A stretch of 64,000 nucleotides of DNA from the NCBI GenBank assembly GCA_963575745.1, contig CAUYUJ010014554.1:317501-381500 (forward strand). Reading direction: 5' to 3'. A model generated the notes under the pieces. The model ran no database searches. It was not told the origin of the DNA and saw only the letters and a list, made by a program, of their open reading frames with translations. The position numbers were made by a program, and so were the translations under genes. Positions within the stretch are counted from its first letter, which is position 1, and each line of letters begins with the position of its first letter. The DNA comes from Prorocentrum cordatum. Taxonomy: Eukaryota > Sar > Dinophyceae > Prorocentrales > Prorocentraceae. Positions 11,408-25,080 of this stretch are shown here, piece after piece.

Positions 11408-11745
11408 CCTCTCCCTCTGCCTCTAATCAACCGCCCGTTCATCGCTCCTTCTCTCCCGGCGTGTTCCCTCTTCCTTCATCCATCCCCCTCCCTTCCTCCC
11501 AGTCTCCCTCGTTTTCCCCCTCCTCTGTTTGCAGGGCCCACACCAATTTCAATGGCGGGCACATGTACGCCCACGAAGGATTGTCCGCCCGTTCAGGTTT
11601 GTCCGCCTGTCTAAGCCCGCCGCCCCCCGCAAAGAGAAAGAATCCCCCCAAAGGGGGTGTAATCGAAAACAAAAGGGCGGGTATCGAGGGTGTGGGGAAC
11701 GCGTTTTGAATGACACGCGGGCAAGTAAGAGCGAACAGTCTTATA
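11190..11745. repeat. Block Q, copy 3
   Basis: Polypyrimidine, (CT)n (11358-11415), GCAGGGCCCACACC (11532), then the tail up to (TTG)n at 11746. Confidence 0.85.
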
Positions 11746-11748
11746 ATG

Positions 11749-11796
<48 letters not shown>

Positions 11797-11855
11797 GGTG
11801 TTGGTGTTGGTGTTGGTGTTGGTGTTGGTGTTGGTGTTGGTGTTGTTGTTGCTGC

Positions 11856-11896
<41 letters not shown>

Positions 11897-11995
11897 TTGT
11901 TGTTGTTGTTGTTGTTGTTGTGTTGTTGTTGGTGTTGTTGTTGTCGTTGTTGGTGTTGTTGTTGGTGTTGTTGTTGGTGGTGGTTGTTATTGGCT
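11746..11995. repeat. (TTG)n / (TTGGTG)n / (TGC)n compound microsatellite
   Basis: Pure TTG, then TTGGTG hexamers, then TGC, then TTG again. It encodes only homopolymeric or two-residue proteins. Confidence 0.95.
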
Positions 11996-12004
11996 GTGTG
12001 TTGT

Positions 12005-12395
12005 CGTCGTCCCACCCGCGACCCACCCGGCGACCCACTCCGCGACCCACCCGCGATCCATCCCGCGACCCGCCCCGCGACCCACCTCGCGACCCACCCG
12101 CGACCCAACCCGCGACCCACCCGCGACCCACACCGCGACCCACCCGCGAACCACCCGCGACTCACCAGCGACCCACACCGCGACCCACCCGCGACCCACC
12201 CCGCGACCCATCCGCGACCCACCCCGCGACCCATCAGCGACCCACCCGGGACCCACCCCGCGACCCACCCGCGACCCGCCCCGCGACCCGCCCGCGACCC
12301 GCCCGCGACCCACCCGCGACCCACCCGCGGCCCGTCCGCGACCCACCCGCGACCCACCCGCGACCCGTTTGCGACCCACCCGCGACCTACCCACA
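12005..12395. repeat. CGCGACCCACCC minisatellite
   Basis: Roughly 34 units of 11-12 bp, consensus CGCGACCCACC(C). ORFs rich in Pro/Arg/Asp on the plus strand and Gly/Arg/Val on the minus strand arise from it. Confidence 0.95.
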
Positions 12396-12796
12396 TTGGT
12401 TTAACAAAAAATCTGCGCCCGCGGCGGGCTCGTTTTATAATTTGTGAATTTCGGCAGCTGCGGCGGGTTTCCCCGCAGTCCCGCAAACTGCCGACGTCCA
12501 CGCCGCCCCCTCACTCTGATCTGCATATGCGGGGTGCTTCGCATATTTTTCTCCCCTGTTATCCTGACTATTATCTGTTCCCCTTCCCTTCTCCCGCGCC
12601 TTCCTCCCTCCGCATTCCTACTTCTCACGAGTAGGCTTGGGACTGTAGCGTCCGCTCATTTTTCGGCATGCCAGCCCCTTCGTGTCGGGCTCGAGGAGTA
12701 CACCTGGGGTGCCTCCCTCATCTCCATTTTCATCACCATCACCGTCCGTTGCCGCTGTTCCTGCCGCTGCTCATCGTACTCGTCATCATCATTTTT

Positions 12797-12832
<36 letters not shown>

Positions 12833-15035
12833 CCACTCAACTCTTGCTGCTGGCACCCCCGACATACTTCTTTTTCATACTTCTCCCGCGTTTGCTCCTG
12901 ATCCTCATCCTGCCGCTGCTCTGTCAGTGAAGCCTGGGTTCTCACGCGCTCCGCGCGCAACGAGCCAGAGCTGGGCCACCCGTAGGGGGAAGATAATCTC
13001 GAGTCGGGCGTCGCGCCCGGCTGCTCGCCAGAGCTGCGCTTCCTCCCGATGTTCGTGACGCGAGGGCACGAACTGACCCGCGCACCGCGGGGCGCGAAGC
13101 GCCAAGTTGGATAGTTTGCCTGAGCAGATCTTGTCGAGAACACAGGGCGCGAGCTTACACTGTGTTTCTGCGATTTCATGGACAGTTGTTTTTGTTGTGA
13201 TCTCGCTTTGCGGCAAGGGCGGAACGAAGGCAGAATGAGGGGTGAACACATTGTCAGGCTCGCACCCGAGCGTAGGTAGGCTGCCTTCGCTTGAAAACCG
13301 GCTGGTGCCCGGTGGGCCCTGGCACGCCCTGGGCCTTGTGCCAGGGGGGCGTATAAGGAGGGGTAGCTTTCCCAACGGTACCCTTGCATCCGTGCCTCCT
13401 CGGTTTATTTTGAATCAGTTGCGATTGCCGGGCCCGCTCAAAAAGTTTCGACATGGGCGTCAAAGGGTTTTGCATCCTCATCGCGCATCCTTACCATCAG
13501 TTTCGACAGGGCACATGTCTCCCCCCCGCTTTCCCCCCATGAAGCAGGGCCCAAGCCAGGATGGGGGGGCAAGGACCGATGATCCTCTTGTCACTTCCGC
13601 GTTGCATTTTCGATTGGGCCCAGAAGTCGCGACAGGCTCTGGCTCGGGCCTGTGCTCGGGCTCCTGCGGCCTCTGCCGCTCTTTGGGCTTCTCCTCTGTT
13701 ATGTCTTTTTCTCTCTCTCTCTCTACCTCTCCCTACCTCTCTCTACCTCTCTCTCTCTCTTGCCGTTCCGTGAATTGCCCTCCTTGTCCGCCCCAGTCGG
13801 GAAGGCCGATAGGTATAGATTTGTCTTCGTTCTCTTCCCTTTCTGTCACATGGTACGCGTGCGCATTGTTTCCAACGCTTCGGCTGGACTTCATGATGCA
13901 CTCAGTGATGGTGGGGATGGTGCGAAGTTGGAGGCGGCCGAGGGATCTGAACTGGATAGGTCCCGACAAAATTGCTCAAGGGGGAGGGAGAGGGCGAATC
14001 CGCTCTAAATCGGGCCCTGCACCCCTCCCCGGGTCGATCTGGTGCAATCTATCACCCCGGGTAATCGGTTTTTGACGATCCTGTGGCCCGAACACCTTCT
14101 CGACCCGAGCATCTCGAACGGGCCCCCCTTCCTGTTCCCTGGAGTCGATGCTGGGCCACGTCAGAATCCCAGCCAGCTCTAAGAGCGAAGGGCCGTTCTG
14201 TAGAACCAGGTCGAGGAACCTGGGAACAATTTGGTGCATCCCGTTGCCATAGCGGGCGTGTTACCGCGAATCGTAAGCAGTGGGTTCCTCTTCGTGGCCG
14301 AGCCTCGCCGTGGCCAGAAAAGCTCCTCCGTTCCTTCTTCAGCGTTCCTACCCTGCTGGCGCCCGCCTCTGCCCTCTGGAGGGCGCAGGGAATCCCCTCC
14401 CCAGAGAACCCACCCGAGTTTCAGTGCCCCGATCTGCTCTGTGGAAGCAGGGGGGGGGCGGGGGGGTCGATCGGCGCCGCCCATTTGTGGACCACCCGAC
14501 GGTGGAGATAGTGAGGAGGAGCAGCAGTTGCACCAGGAATACAGCGGAGGCATTGATCTTAGGACCACCGTGGGCTCTGAGGAGGCTCTGGTTTTCAGGC
14601 CGTTCCTGAGATTGGGGTCGTGGAATATATTCGTGGCCGAGGCTCGCCGTGGCCATAAAAGCTTCCGCGTTCCTCATTCAGCGTTCCTGATGGCAGCAAC
14701 ACGACCACTGCAGGCGGGCGAGGAGGAATGCGATAGATGTGTGGGCGAGGAGAAGGAGAAGGCAGATGGGGAGGAGTTTCCCCCTGCTTTGGGGAGGAGT
14801 CCCCCCTCTGCTTTGGCCAGGCGCTGGAGAAGGAATTAGCCTGGGCCTCTCACCTTGGCGTCTACGGCATTGTGCTGCCCGCGCCTGCGCCCCGGCGGTG
14901 CGAGCTGTACGCTGGGGCCCTGGGGAGGCTGCGCTGCTCCGCGGGGGACGGCAGAGGGAGGGGGGAGGAGAAGGAAGAATGGTGAGGAGGGAGGGCAGGA
15001 GGAGCGAGGAGTGAGGAGAACAAATAATATTACGA
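12396..15035. other. Mostly unique GC-rich sequence, no gene recognised
   Basis: Contains short (CT)n runs (12797-12835, 13710-13760). A 60-bp direct repeat is built on GTGGCCGAG(C/G)CTCGCCGTGG (14295 and 14632). ORFs of 100-280 codons overlap in several frames without recognisable domains. A degraded gene cannot be excluded. Confidence 0.5.
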
Positions 15036-16150
<1,115 letters not shown>

Positions 16151-16204
16151 GCAGACCGGGCCCTGGGTGCGAGCCGCCGCCGCGGTCGCGGCGACGGCGG
16201 CGGC

Positions 16205-16375
16205 TGGGGGCATCAGTCGGCCTCTTGGGGGCCTCTTGGGGCCTCTTGGTGGCTCCCTGGGGGCCTCTTGGGGCCTCTTTGGGGCCTCTTGGGGCCTCCT
16301 GGGGCTCTCTTTGGGCGTCTTGGGCGCCTCTTGGGTTGTCTTGGGGCTCTCTTGGGTCGTCTTGGGTCTGCCGAG
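16205..16375 (+). repeat. GGGGCCTCTT minisatellite
   Basis: About 14 G-run-bearing units of 10-12 bp, GGGGCCTCTT and close variants, at the start of the sequence between the two (TAC)n tracts. Regularly spaced GGGG runs on the plus strand are compatible with G-quadruplexes. Confidence 0.8.
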
Positions 16376-18415
16376 CGGCAGATACGTATGGGAAACATAT
16401 CGGAAACGTATAGGCAACGTATACAGAACGTGTAGGAAACGTATAGGAAACGCGTAGGACACATATAAGAAACGTATAGGACACGTATACAAAAGGTATA
16501 GGAAACATTTAGGACACGTATGGGAAACATTGAGGAAGCGTATACAAAACGTATAGGAAACATAAAGGACACATACAGGACACGTATACAAAGCAAATAG
16601 GACACGTATACAAAACGTATAGGAAACGTATACACAACATATAGGAAACGTAAACACAACGTATAAGAAACGTATAGGAAGCATTCAGGAAACGCTTACA
16701 AAGCATATAGGAAACGTATACACCACATATAGGAAAGGTATAGGAAACACAAACGACACGTATAGGAAACATATAGGACACACATAGGAAACGTATAGGA
16801 CGCGTATAAGAAACGTATAGGAAACATGTAGGAAACGTATAGGCAGCATATCGAATACATATAAGAAACGTATAAGACACGCATAGGAAACATATAAGAA
16901 GCGTATAGGAAACGTTTATGAAACATATAGGGAACCTATCGGAAACAGTTAGGACACATACAAGAAACGTATAGGAAACAAAGAAGAAACGTATGGGAAA
17001 CACATCAGAAGCATACCAGAAACATCTAGGAACATGTAAGAAACATTTAGGAAACGTATAGGACACGTATAGGAAACATATAGGGAACAGATGGGAAACA
17101 TATAGGAAGCATATCGGACACCTAGAGGAAACGTATAAGACACGTATAAGAAACGTATTGGAAACATATTAGAGGCGTATAGGAAACACATAGGACACAT
17201 ATTAGAAACGTATCGGAAACACAAGCAACGTATCGGAAACACACAAGCAACGTATCGGAAACACACAGGAAACACGTTGGAAACATACAGGAAACATATA
17301 GGAAACACATAGGAAACGTATAGGAAACATGTGGGAAACATATAGGAAACGTATAGGAAACGTATAGGACACATGTAGGCAACACATAGGAAACATATAG
17401 GGCATGGCTACAAAACGTCTAGGACACATGTAGGGCACGTACACAAAGCGTATATGAAACATATGACCGTATACAAAACGTAGAGGGCACACATCGGACA
17501 CATATAGGGAATTTGGACAACACTTATAGGAACCATATAGGACACGTATACAAAACGTTATAGGAAACGCATACAACACGTATAGGAAACATATAGGAAA
17601 CGCGCACACAACGTACAGGAAACATATAGTAAACGTATGGGAAACGTATACAAAACGTATAGGAAACATATAAGACACGTATAGGAAACACATAGGACAC
17701 ATATAGGAGACGTGTAGGAAACGAATAAGAAACGTATAGGAAACATATAGGAAACGTATACAAAACGTACAGGAATGTAGGACACAAAGGAAACATATAG
17801 GAACACATATAGGACACATATAGGAAACATACGGGAAACACATAGGAAACATGTAGGACACGTATACAAAACGTATAGGAATCATATAGGAAACATTTAG
17901 GAACCATATAGCAAATACATGTGGCACATATAGGACACATATAAGACACATATAGGAATCATATAGGAAACGTATACAAAACGTAGAGGAAACACATAGG
18001 AAACATATAGGAATCAGATAAGAAACATATAGGACACAAATAGGAAACATATAGGATCCATTTCGGAAACATATAGGAAACACATAGGACACATATAGGA
18101 AACATATAGGACACATATAGGAAACATATTGGGAACGTAGAGGAAACATATAGGAAACGTATTCAACACGTTCAGGAAACATATAGGAAACGTATACACC
18201 ACGTATAAGAAACATACAGGAAATACATAGGAAGCATATAGGAAACATATAGTACACATATAGGACACGTATACAAAACGTAAAGCGCATGTATTCATAT
18301 CTATATATATATATATATGTATTGGAAACGTACACAAGACGTATAGGAAACATATAGGAAACATATAGGAAACATGTAGGAAACGCATACGAAACACACC
18401 GCGCACCGCACACGC
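16376..18415. repeat. 11-bp AT-richer satellite (TATAGGAAACR), about 2 kb
   Basis: A tandem array of 11-bp units such as GGAAACATATA, GGAAACGTATA, GGACACATATA and ACAAAACGTATA. There are about 180 units with no long unique interruption. On the minus strand it is open over long distances with an 11-residue protein period, which simply reflects 3 x 11 bp, so no gene is called. Confidence 0.95.
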
Positions 18416-18499
18416 ACAAACACACTGACGGTGCGGAAACCCAGCGGAGTGCTGTAGGGAGGGGCCGGGGGAGCGGCTCGCACCAAGGAGCCGGTCACC

Positions 18500-18537
18500 T
18501 TTACTACTACTACCACTACTGCTACTACTACTACTCT

Positions 18538-18627
<90 letters not shown>

Positions 18628-18787
18628 TACTGCTGCTACTGCTATTACTACGATTACGACTACTACTTTTTTTCTTTTTTTAGTATTACCACAACTACTA
18701 CTACTACGACTACTACTACTACTATTACTACTACTACTATTATTACTACTACTACTACTACTACTAAAATTTGTCCTACTACTACTA

Positions 18788-18819
<32 letters not shown>

Positions 18820-18925
18820 TCTTCTTCTTCTTCTTCTCCTACTACTACTACGACTACTACTACTACTACTCCTAATATTATTACTACTCCTCCTCCTACT
18901 ACTACTACTACTACTACTATTGTGT
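18500..18925. repeat. (TAC)n microsatellite, second tract
   Basis: TAC/CTA triplets with TTC and TCC variants near the right end. With 15036-16150 it brackets the 11-bp satellite. Confidence 0.95.
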
Positions 18926-20757
18926 TGTCGCGGGTCCCTGACAGGGACATCGTTTTCAAACATATTCGAATATGAACAAACGAAAACATATGATTTCGGA
19001 AATATAGGAAACATGATGAATAAATTGCTCTGTGTTCCTGAAACCTCTGTTCTCTGGGCATTCAATCATGTTTTGCAAACGCGTTGTTCGCGCGTGCAGA
19101 GCAACGCGCACTACGCGCGCGATTTGCGCTTGAAGTAGTTGAGGTTTGAAGCTTGTAGAAGGTAGTCATGGCCAGAGCCATTGCACTTTTGAGGCGCATG
19201 CAGAGCTTTAGCGGCAGCGGTCGCAGGATGAACGCGATTTCGGTGTCACGTGTTGCGTCGGGGTCGGTGTGCGCGATTCGGGGAGCGTGTTCCGTGAAGG
19301 GAAGAAGCGGTAGGATGCTCCCAAGCTGCCCCCGAGGGCATTTTAGATTCTTTCAAGGGTTCCCAACAAGTGTTTCTCCAGCCGAGAAGCCCCCCCCCGC
19401 CTTTCCATGTCCTGACCAAACCCGTTCGAGACTCAGTCCCATGACCCCCTTTTCCCCCTGGGCCCACCAGTGCAATTTCCCGCGTCGGTCCGTTTCTGCT
19501 GTTTTCCGTTCCGATGGTTGAACGCGCAGAGAAAACCACAGTTTTTTTTGCATATTCCCCCTGCCCCCTCTCGTTCTCCTTCTCGTTTTCGTCGTCGTCA
19601 CCGTCGCCGTCCTCGTTGCCCTCCTCCTCCCCCTCTTTCTCCTCTTCCTCCTGCTGCTGCTGCTCCTCCTCCTCGCGCCTGCTGTTCCCCCTGTCCCCCC
19701 CGCTCCTGCCTGAGCCTCAGCCTCGGCCTTCGAACATCGAATGCCTTCCTTTCGGCCCGCTTCAGCGCCCCGTCGAAGATACTCGCGCAACCCCAGGCGC
19801 GCCGCTGATGCACTGGGGGTGCATGGCGAAGGAGGATGAGAAAGAATAATATGAATGTGAGAGAGGAGGAGGCGGCTGAGGAGGTGGATGAGGAGGCGGA
19901 AGGAGCGGTGAGGAGGGGTAGGAGGACCAGGAGGAGGAGGGGGAAGGAGAGGAGAGCGCGCAGAAATCAAGAGCGCCACGGCGATATCGTTCATGTTGAG
20001 GCGGTCCTCTGCGCCATGTTCTCTTCGCGCAGTGCCGGCAGCTCTGGGGCCTCTAGGGCTCTAGGGCCTAGGGCCTAGGGCGTGGCGCGGTGAATTCTCT
20101 CGTTCCACGTGCCCGCGATCGCATATCTCAAGCAAACGGTGGTATGCGTTACGCACACCAAAACGTAATCCATAGGGTTGCAGATAAATGTGTATGATTA
20201 TGTTTCTTGGGCGTTTGGTGGGCCCATCAGAATACCGTTTCACCGGCCCCCCAAACAGAAGAATTTGCAACAACAGTCGTTTGCTGGAGGTCCGCGCGGT
20301 GACGCCCCCCAACTCGTTCTTCCACCGTCTTCATCGTCCCCGTCTGCCCTCGTTAACATTAAGATTAACATGTTCCTCCCCTCGGCAATCCTTCTCCTCC
20401 CTCGTTCATTGCTGGTTCCTCTTCTTCAGTCGCCTTTCCGTCCTTCCCTCGCCCTGGCCCCTCCTCTGCGCTTCCCCCCATTCCCCCTCCCCGCTTGGGG
20501 GGGCAGGGCCGGCAGAGGGGGCAGCGTCGGTGGACAATGTGCACGCGTGCGGTCGTATTTCAGCTACGGCCCCGCTCCCCAACCATAACCCCAAACAATA
20601 CCTTCAGCAACGAATGCGTTGGCGTCCAAAACAAGAAGCTCTGTTCATTTCGCGGCGCGTTGTCATATGCCGAATGGCCCATTCCAGGAGAAATACGTTT
20701 GCGTCTGATTTTTAATTTACGGGATCTTTAATTCGTGGCCTTTTATCTTGGCGCAAA
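18926..20757. other. Unassigned sequence with small palindromes
   Basis: Holds a palindrome GTCCCTGACAGGGAC (18934-18948), a perfect 14-bp palindrome CATATTCGAATATG (18961-18974), a pyrimidine-rich run (19556-19700), and a few CTAGGG units (20048-20085). No gene recognised. Confidence 0.5.
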
Positions 20758-21750
20758 ATGGACGTCGACGGATCGTGGTCCGTTCCTGGTAGCCCCGACC
20801 CGCATGAGATTCCACCCGTCGCAGCAGCGCCACCGCAGTCTCGGCGCGGCAGGGGGCGGCCTCCTTCAGACAATTCTGTGCGAGCTGTGTTGGCAGCAGC
20901 GCGATCAGGAGGGGAGAGCGGGCCCCACCAAGCCAGGCCTTTGCAATCATGGTTGCGGTCAGGTCTGGGCGGCGGCGTGCAGCAACATTTTGCGAGACAA
21001 GTCGCGGGCGCCTCCGACGACGCAGAGACGTTTTCGGACATGGCCGAGATTTTTGACGAGTTCTTGGGCCCAGCACCCCCGAATTCGAGTGTTTCGAACA
21101 TCGCTTAGGCCAAATGTTTAATGGTAAACCGTCGCAAGCTGCCCAGCAACATTCACGTTCTTGCGGCCGCCGTGCATGTGGCCAGTGGAGCTTGCCTGTC
21201 GAGTTTGTTGTCGCATTTGCTTGTGCACATTCAACAAGGCACCTTGAAACTTCATTATATAATTTTGCGGTTGGCCTCGGATGAAACGTCAATGTCATTA
21301 ATCAGGCACGATTTTTCTCAGCCGTGGGAAGCTGCGGACAAATTGCAGTGTGAGCAGCCGCGTCCAGATGGGACTTCTGGAGAAACTGGTCATGTCAAAA
21401 TTTTGCAAAGCGAGGTGTACATCAGTTTCCTTTTGCAGCGCAGTGTTTCCGATGGGAGTGGCGCGTGGAAGGTTGCAGAAGCGCCATTCGCAACGCCGCT
21501 GCAATCGTTGGAATCAGCAAATGCAGAATGCTTGCTCGCAGCGTGGCAGGAGATGTCAGGTTTGACGGCGTCGGCGCACTTGGCAAAATCCAAATACGTC
21601 GTTTGTGTATTGGACCAGGCTTCCTCAAACATCAAAGCTTGCCGGGCTGTCGCGCACGCCATGGGCTGGGAAGTCGTGCGCGCGCCGTGCGACGCTCACA
21701 TCTGTAATACAGTATTTGGTCGCTTTCAGCTCATTGCACCACTTTGCTGA
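20758..21750 (+). pseudogene. Transposon-like gene, 5' fragment with AT-hook and acidic motif
   Basis: One reading frame of about 330 codons from the ATG at 20758, interrupted once by an in-frame TAG (21106-21108). The N-terminal part has an AT-hook-like RGRGRP (about residue 31), a DNA-binding motif. The second part has a Cys/His patch, DQASSNIKACR followed by APCDAHICNTVFG (to about 21718). This resembles, from memory, the catalytic-core region of a transposase-like family abundant in dinoflagellates, where an Asp followed by C-x-x-H is typical. The coding similarity fades after about 21718. The sequence up to 22558 may be an intron or an insertion. Function is inferred, and no catalytic triad is demonstrated. 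Confidence 0.5.
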
Positions 21751-22558
21751 GTTTTTGGGTGTCAGCTGGGATCTAGGGCCTGGGGCTAGGGTCTAGGTCT
21801 AGGGCCCTAGGGGGGGTCCAGGGTCCAGGGCACGGGCCGCGGAGTCTCTTGGAGTCGAGGGTTGGGGCCTCAGTTGTGCCTTTTGCAGCCCGCCGGGGCT
21901 TCTCGGGGGTCCCATGGGGGGCCTTCAGGGGGCTTGTTTGGAGCGGAGCGTTCGAACATTCTTGCGCGATCAGGGCCGTGTCTTGGGACCCATCGGGCCG
22001 CCCGCGTCGTTGATTACTCAGGGTCTAGGGGGCCAGTGACATTGCGGGGCGGTGTTTGCGGTTTGGGGTTCTTGGATATGCTTCGGCGTCGAGGGCTGAT
22101 ATTGGGGGCCCCTTGATTGTTTTTCGGACCGTGGGAAGTGCCCGTTCTGATGCATACAACCATAACCAACGATATCATCATCATCTTGATTGTTCTCAGT
22201 TTCTCACGGCTTCTTGGGCACGCTGTTGGAGCCCACGTTGGGCGCCGCGGGGCCCCCTGGGACCGTCGCGGGGCCGATGTGGGCTCGGGCCGACCGTTCG
22301 GCGACTCGGGGACCTCTCGGGCCGTCTCGTGGGCCCCGCGGCGCCCTCTGCAACGTTGGCGCCTGCTTGCGTTCGACAGACCAGCCGGGTAGAGTCGGAT
22401 AGAGGCGCGCCCACCCGATAAAGGAAGCGCAGAAATACATCACAGTTAGAGTTTTGGGCTCCAGCTCTCTGTTGCAGGGGCGATTTGGGTTGCGAGGCTT
22501 GGGCCCCGAGCCTCGCAGCGCACGCCATGCGCGCCGCGTTTGTCCCCGCGTGTACATT
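21751..22558. other. Non-coding segment splitting the transposon-like gene
   Basis: G-rich, with CTAGGG-like and GGGCC repeats (21770-21850) and low-complexity sequence. The protein-like sequence before and after it lies in different frames, consistent with an intron or insertion. I cannot fix splice sites. Confidence 0.45.
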
Positions 22559-23270
22559 GGCGGATGTAGTAAGGTCACAGGCATCATCGACGGGGCCATG
22601 TCTGGCGTCGCGGCGACGGCATTAGCATTGGCACTTGGTGGGGCCGTCGGCCGACTGCGATCTGCAGTGGAAGAGGTTGTTTCTCGTTCCCTCAGCGTTG
22701 TGGACAGCTTGCCGCCGCTCGAGCCGAGTAGGCTGAAACTTTTTTCTTTCCTAGACCAGTGTTTCGAAGGAGACCCCGTCAGCATTGCCATTCAGACATA
22801 TCGGGCCATGCACTTGTTGCACGGGGACATTGCTTTGGAGAGGATCGACTGGTTCCACCCTGGCGGCGCGGACGACGCCACCAAGAGGAAATACTCGCAG
22901 CAGTTATCGAGCGCGTTGCCCCCCAGCGGCATCAAAGTCTTCTCGAAAACTCGACGGTGCCAATCCTTGGTCCCCGTGCGGCAATGCCTTCTTCTTTCAG
23001 TTCACAACGTGTTAGCGCGTGCATTGAGGTATTGGCTAGCATTGGAGTCAGGACGACGCCCCCAGGTCACTGTCGCCGACGGCGCATGGGATTTACCTTC
23101 GTCTGATTCCGAAGGGGATGCCGATGGCCCAGTCGCTTTGGGCGCCAAAGCCAAACCATCCGATTGGGCAGCGTGGAATAAAAACCAACAGCGTGGCGCC
23201 AAACGTTTCTCAAAAACAAATCCATGTGGAGCTCTTTGCATCGGTGCCATTTGCTCCGCAACCGCGGTGA
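22559..23270 (+). pseudogene. Transposon-like gene, middle fragment
   Basis: An open frame from about 22559 to 23270, within a longer ORF running to 23530. It reads like folded protein rather than repeat: a small-residue helix (GAMSGVAATALALALGG), then a mixed segment with SFLDQCFEGDP and DWFHPGGADDATKRKYSQQL, and near the end TNPCGALCIG. There is no domain I can name. It is placed with the 5' fragment because of order, strand and similar composition. This linkage is an inference. Confidence 0.4.
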
Positions 23271-25080
23271 GATTACGCAGTGCCTTCGGCCGCCTGCCAG
23301 CGTTTCCCAGCCGCGAACTTCCGTTCGATTTCGATCCGAGGTTGTCGTTGCAGTTCCCCTATTTCTTGGGCGCCTGTCGTTCCCGCGCAGTCTCGATCAG
23401 GGCAGCCTCTTCAAGGCACCTGCCCTGGCCCGCCCTGTCGAGGCTTCGTCGGGCACCGTCATTGCGCAAAACGCGGTCGCGGTGCCGGGTAAATGGTAAA
23501 TCTACGATCTTCCAATGGAAACGCCGTTGAATTTGAACTTTTTCCCAGCGCTCACCCCAGCCAGCCAATCAAGCAACGACGCCATCGCCAGTCGGGCGGG
23601 TGGGGGGCCGGGTAGGAGGGGAGGCACAATCAATGATGAGATGTTGCCGTGCACCAGCACGAAGGGACGCGCGTGGGCGGTGGGCGGGGGGGGGGGATCA
23701 GATGCGGCCGAGGTGGGCGCGGAGGGGAAAAACAGTCGAGGACGGGAAGGGTGGATAAGATTCTATGGCGGAGGGGAAGCACGGGAGAAACGCACGGTTG
23801 AGGGGGAGAGGAGGAGGAGGAGGAGGAGGAGGAGGAGGAGGAGGGGGGAGGCGGAGCAGGAGGAGGGCACGGGGCACCGTTGGAGGATGATATGGAGGAG
23901 GGGGCATGCGTAGTATTGCATTGGAAGGCTGGAGGTTCGTTTCAAGATTATGTCCAAAACGACCCAATGCCAATGCGCTTTGAAACCGCATTCAGCTTCG
24001 CGAAGACAATGCAATCGAAAAGTGCACGTCGGCATCTCGGCCCTCGGCGCGCCGCGTTAGCGAAATTGCCTCCCTGTAGGGCCGTGGGGCCCAGGAGTGG
24101 CCAACGCCTGCCTCAGAGCTCACCCGGCGCGGCCGATGGCGCGAGCCGCCCGCCGCCTTCCCGCGCGAACCGCCATCGCAACTTCTGGCGCGAGCGGTCC
24201 GTCACACGCGGATCGTATGCTTTTCTGGGGGCCGTTCGGATGTCCTCTGCGACGTTCCAAACAACAGTTTTGGCGCCATGGAAGGTTTTGCGCGTGTTTC
24301 GGGGGCCCATTGGAGGCCTTATTGGGGGCCTTGGGGGCCATGCGGCGGCGGCGCGCCCTGGAGGAAATGAATCAATCCATCAGGAATCAGGGCCGGGTCC
24401 AGATTGTCCAGTTGGGGCCCAGTCCAGTTGCTGTTGGAGCCCCCTCCATGTTGCCGCCAATGTTGCTTACCAGCTACCGTGTTGCTGTCCGTGGCCACCG
24501 GCGGGCCACCGCGGCCGTGGCCGCTCTTGGAATGAATGAATGCACCCGGGTGCTCTTCTTGGGATTTTTTTAAGTTGAATCAACGGTTTTGCCTGAATGT
24601 CCCTTAGTCATTTCTGAGCCCCCCTGAGTCTGCTGAGTCTGCGGATTGTCACTGGACGCGAAAAGCGAAACAAGGGCGAGGAGGCGCGACGCTTTTTCAA
24701 TAATATACTCCATCGAGTTTTTTTCCGTCGGATAACGACATTGGCAGCTTCTCAAGGGAAAAGTTCGTAGCGCGCGGGCCCGCGCTGGGTCGGTCTCTGG
24801 GGGGCTTGCTGGAACAGTTCGGAACGCTTTTCCGCTATATTGTTCCATCTTGGATGTCCTCGTGGGCAACTGTTGTTGAGCGCAGTTGATTTTTGAAACA
24901 ATCTGGAATTAATGCTATGTCCACAACTGCTAACACAAATGATGACCCCCCTCACGTTCATGCCCCCCCCCCCCCCCCTTCCCCCGACCCCGACTGCCAT
25001 AATTCACATCAGAATAGTTGTTTTTCCCCCTAGAAAAAAATCCATGGATGCAGACCGATGCCACTTGATACATTGTATAT
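23271..25080. other. Unassigned sequence with (GGA)n
   Basis: Contains a (GGA)n tract (23811-23850), a poly-C run (24965-24980) and overlapping ORFs without recognisable motifs. Confidence 0.45.

Noticed and set aside
16376-18415. CRISPR-like array
   Set aside because: The units are contiguous 11-bp repeats with no unique spacers, and the DNA is eukaryotic.
20046-21810. Telomere-like CTAGGG repeats
   Set aside because: Only a few irregular units mixed with GGGCC. They do not form a TTTAGGG-type array.
23880-24539. 219-codon ORF as a gene
   Set aside because: No recognisable motif, low-complexity Pro/Arg/Gly composition, and overlapping open frames on the same strand.
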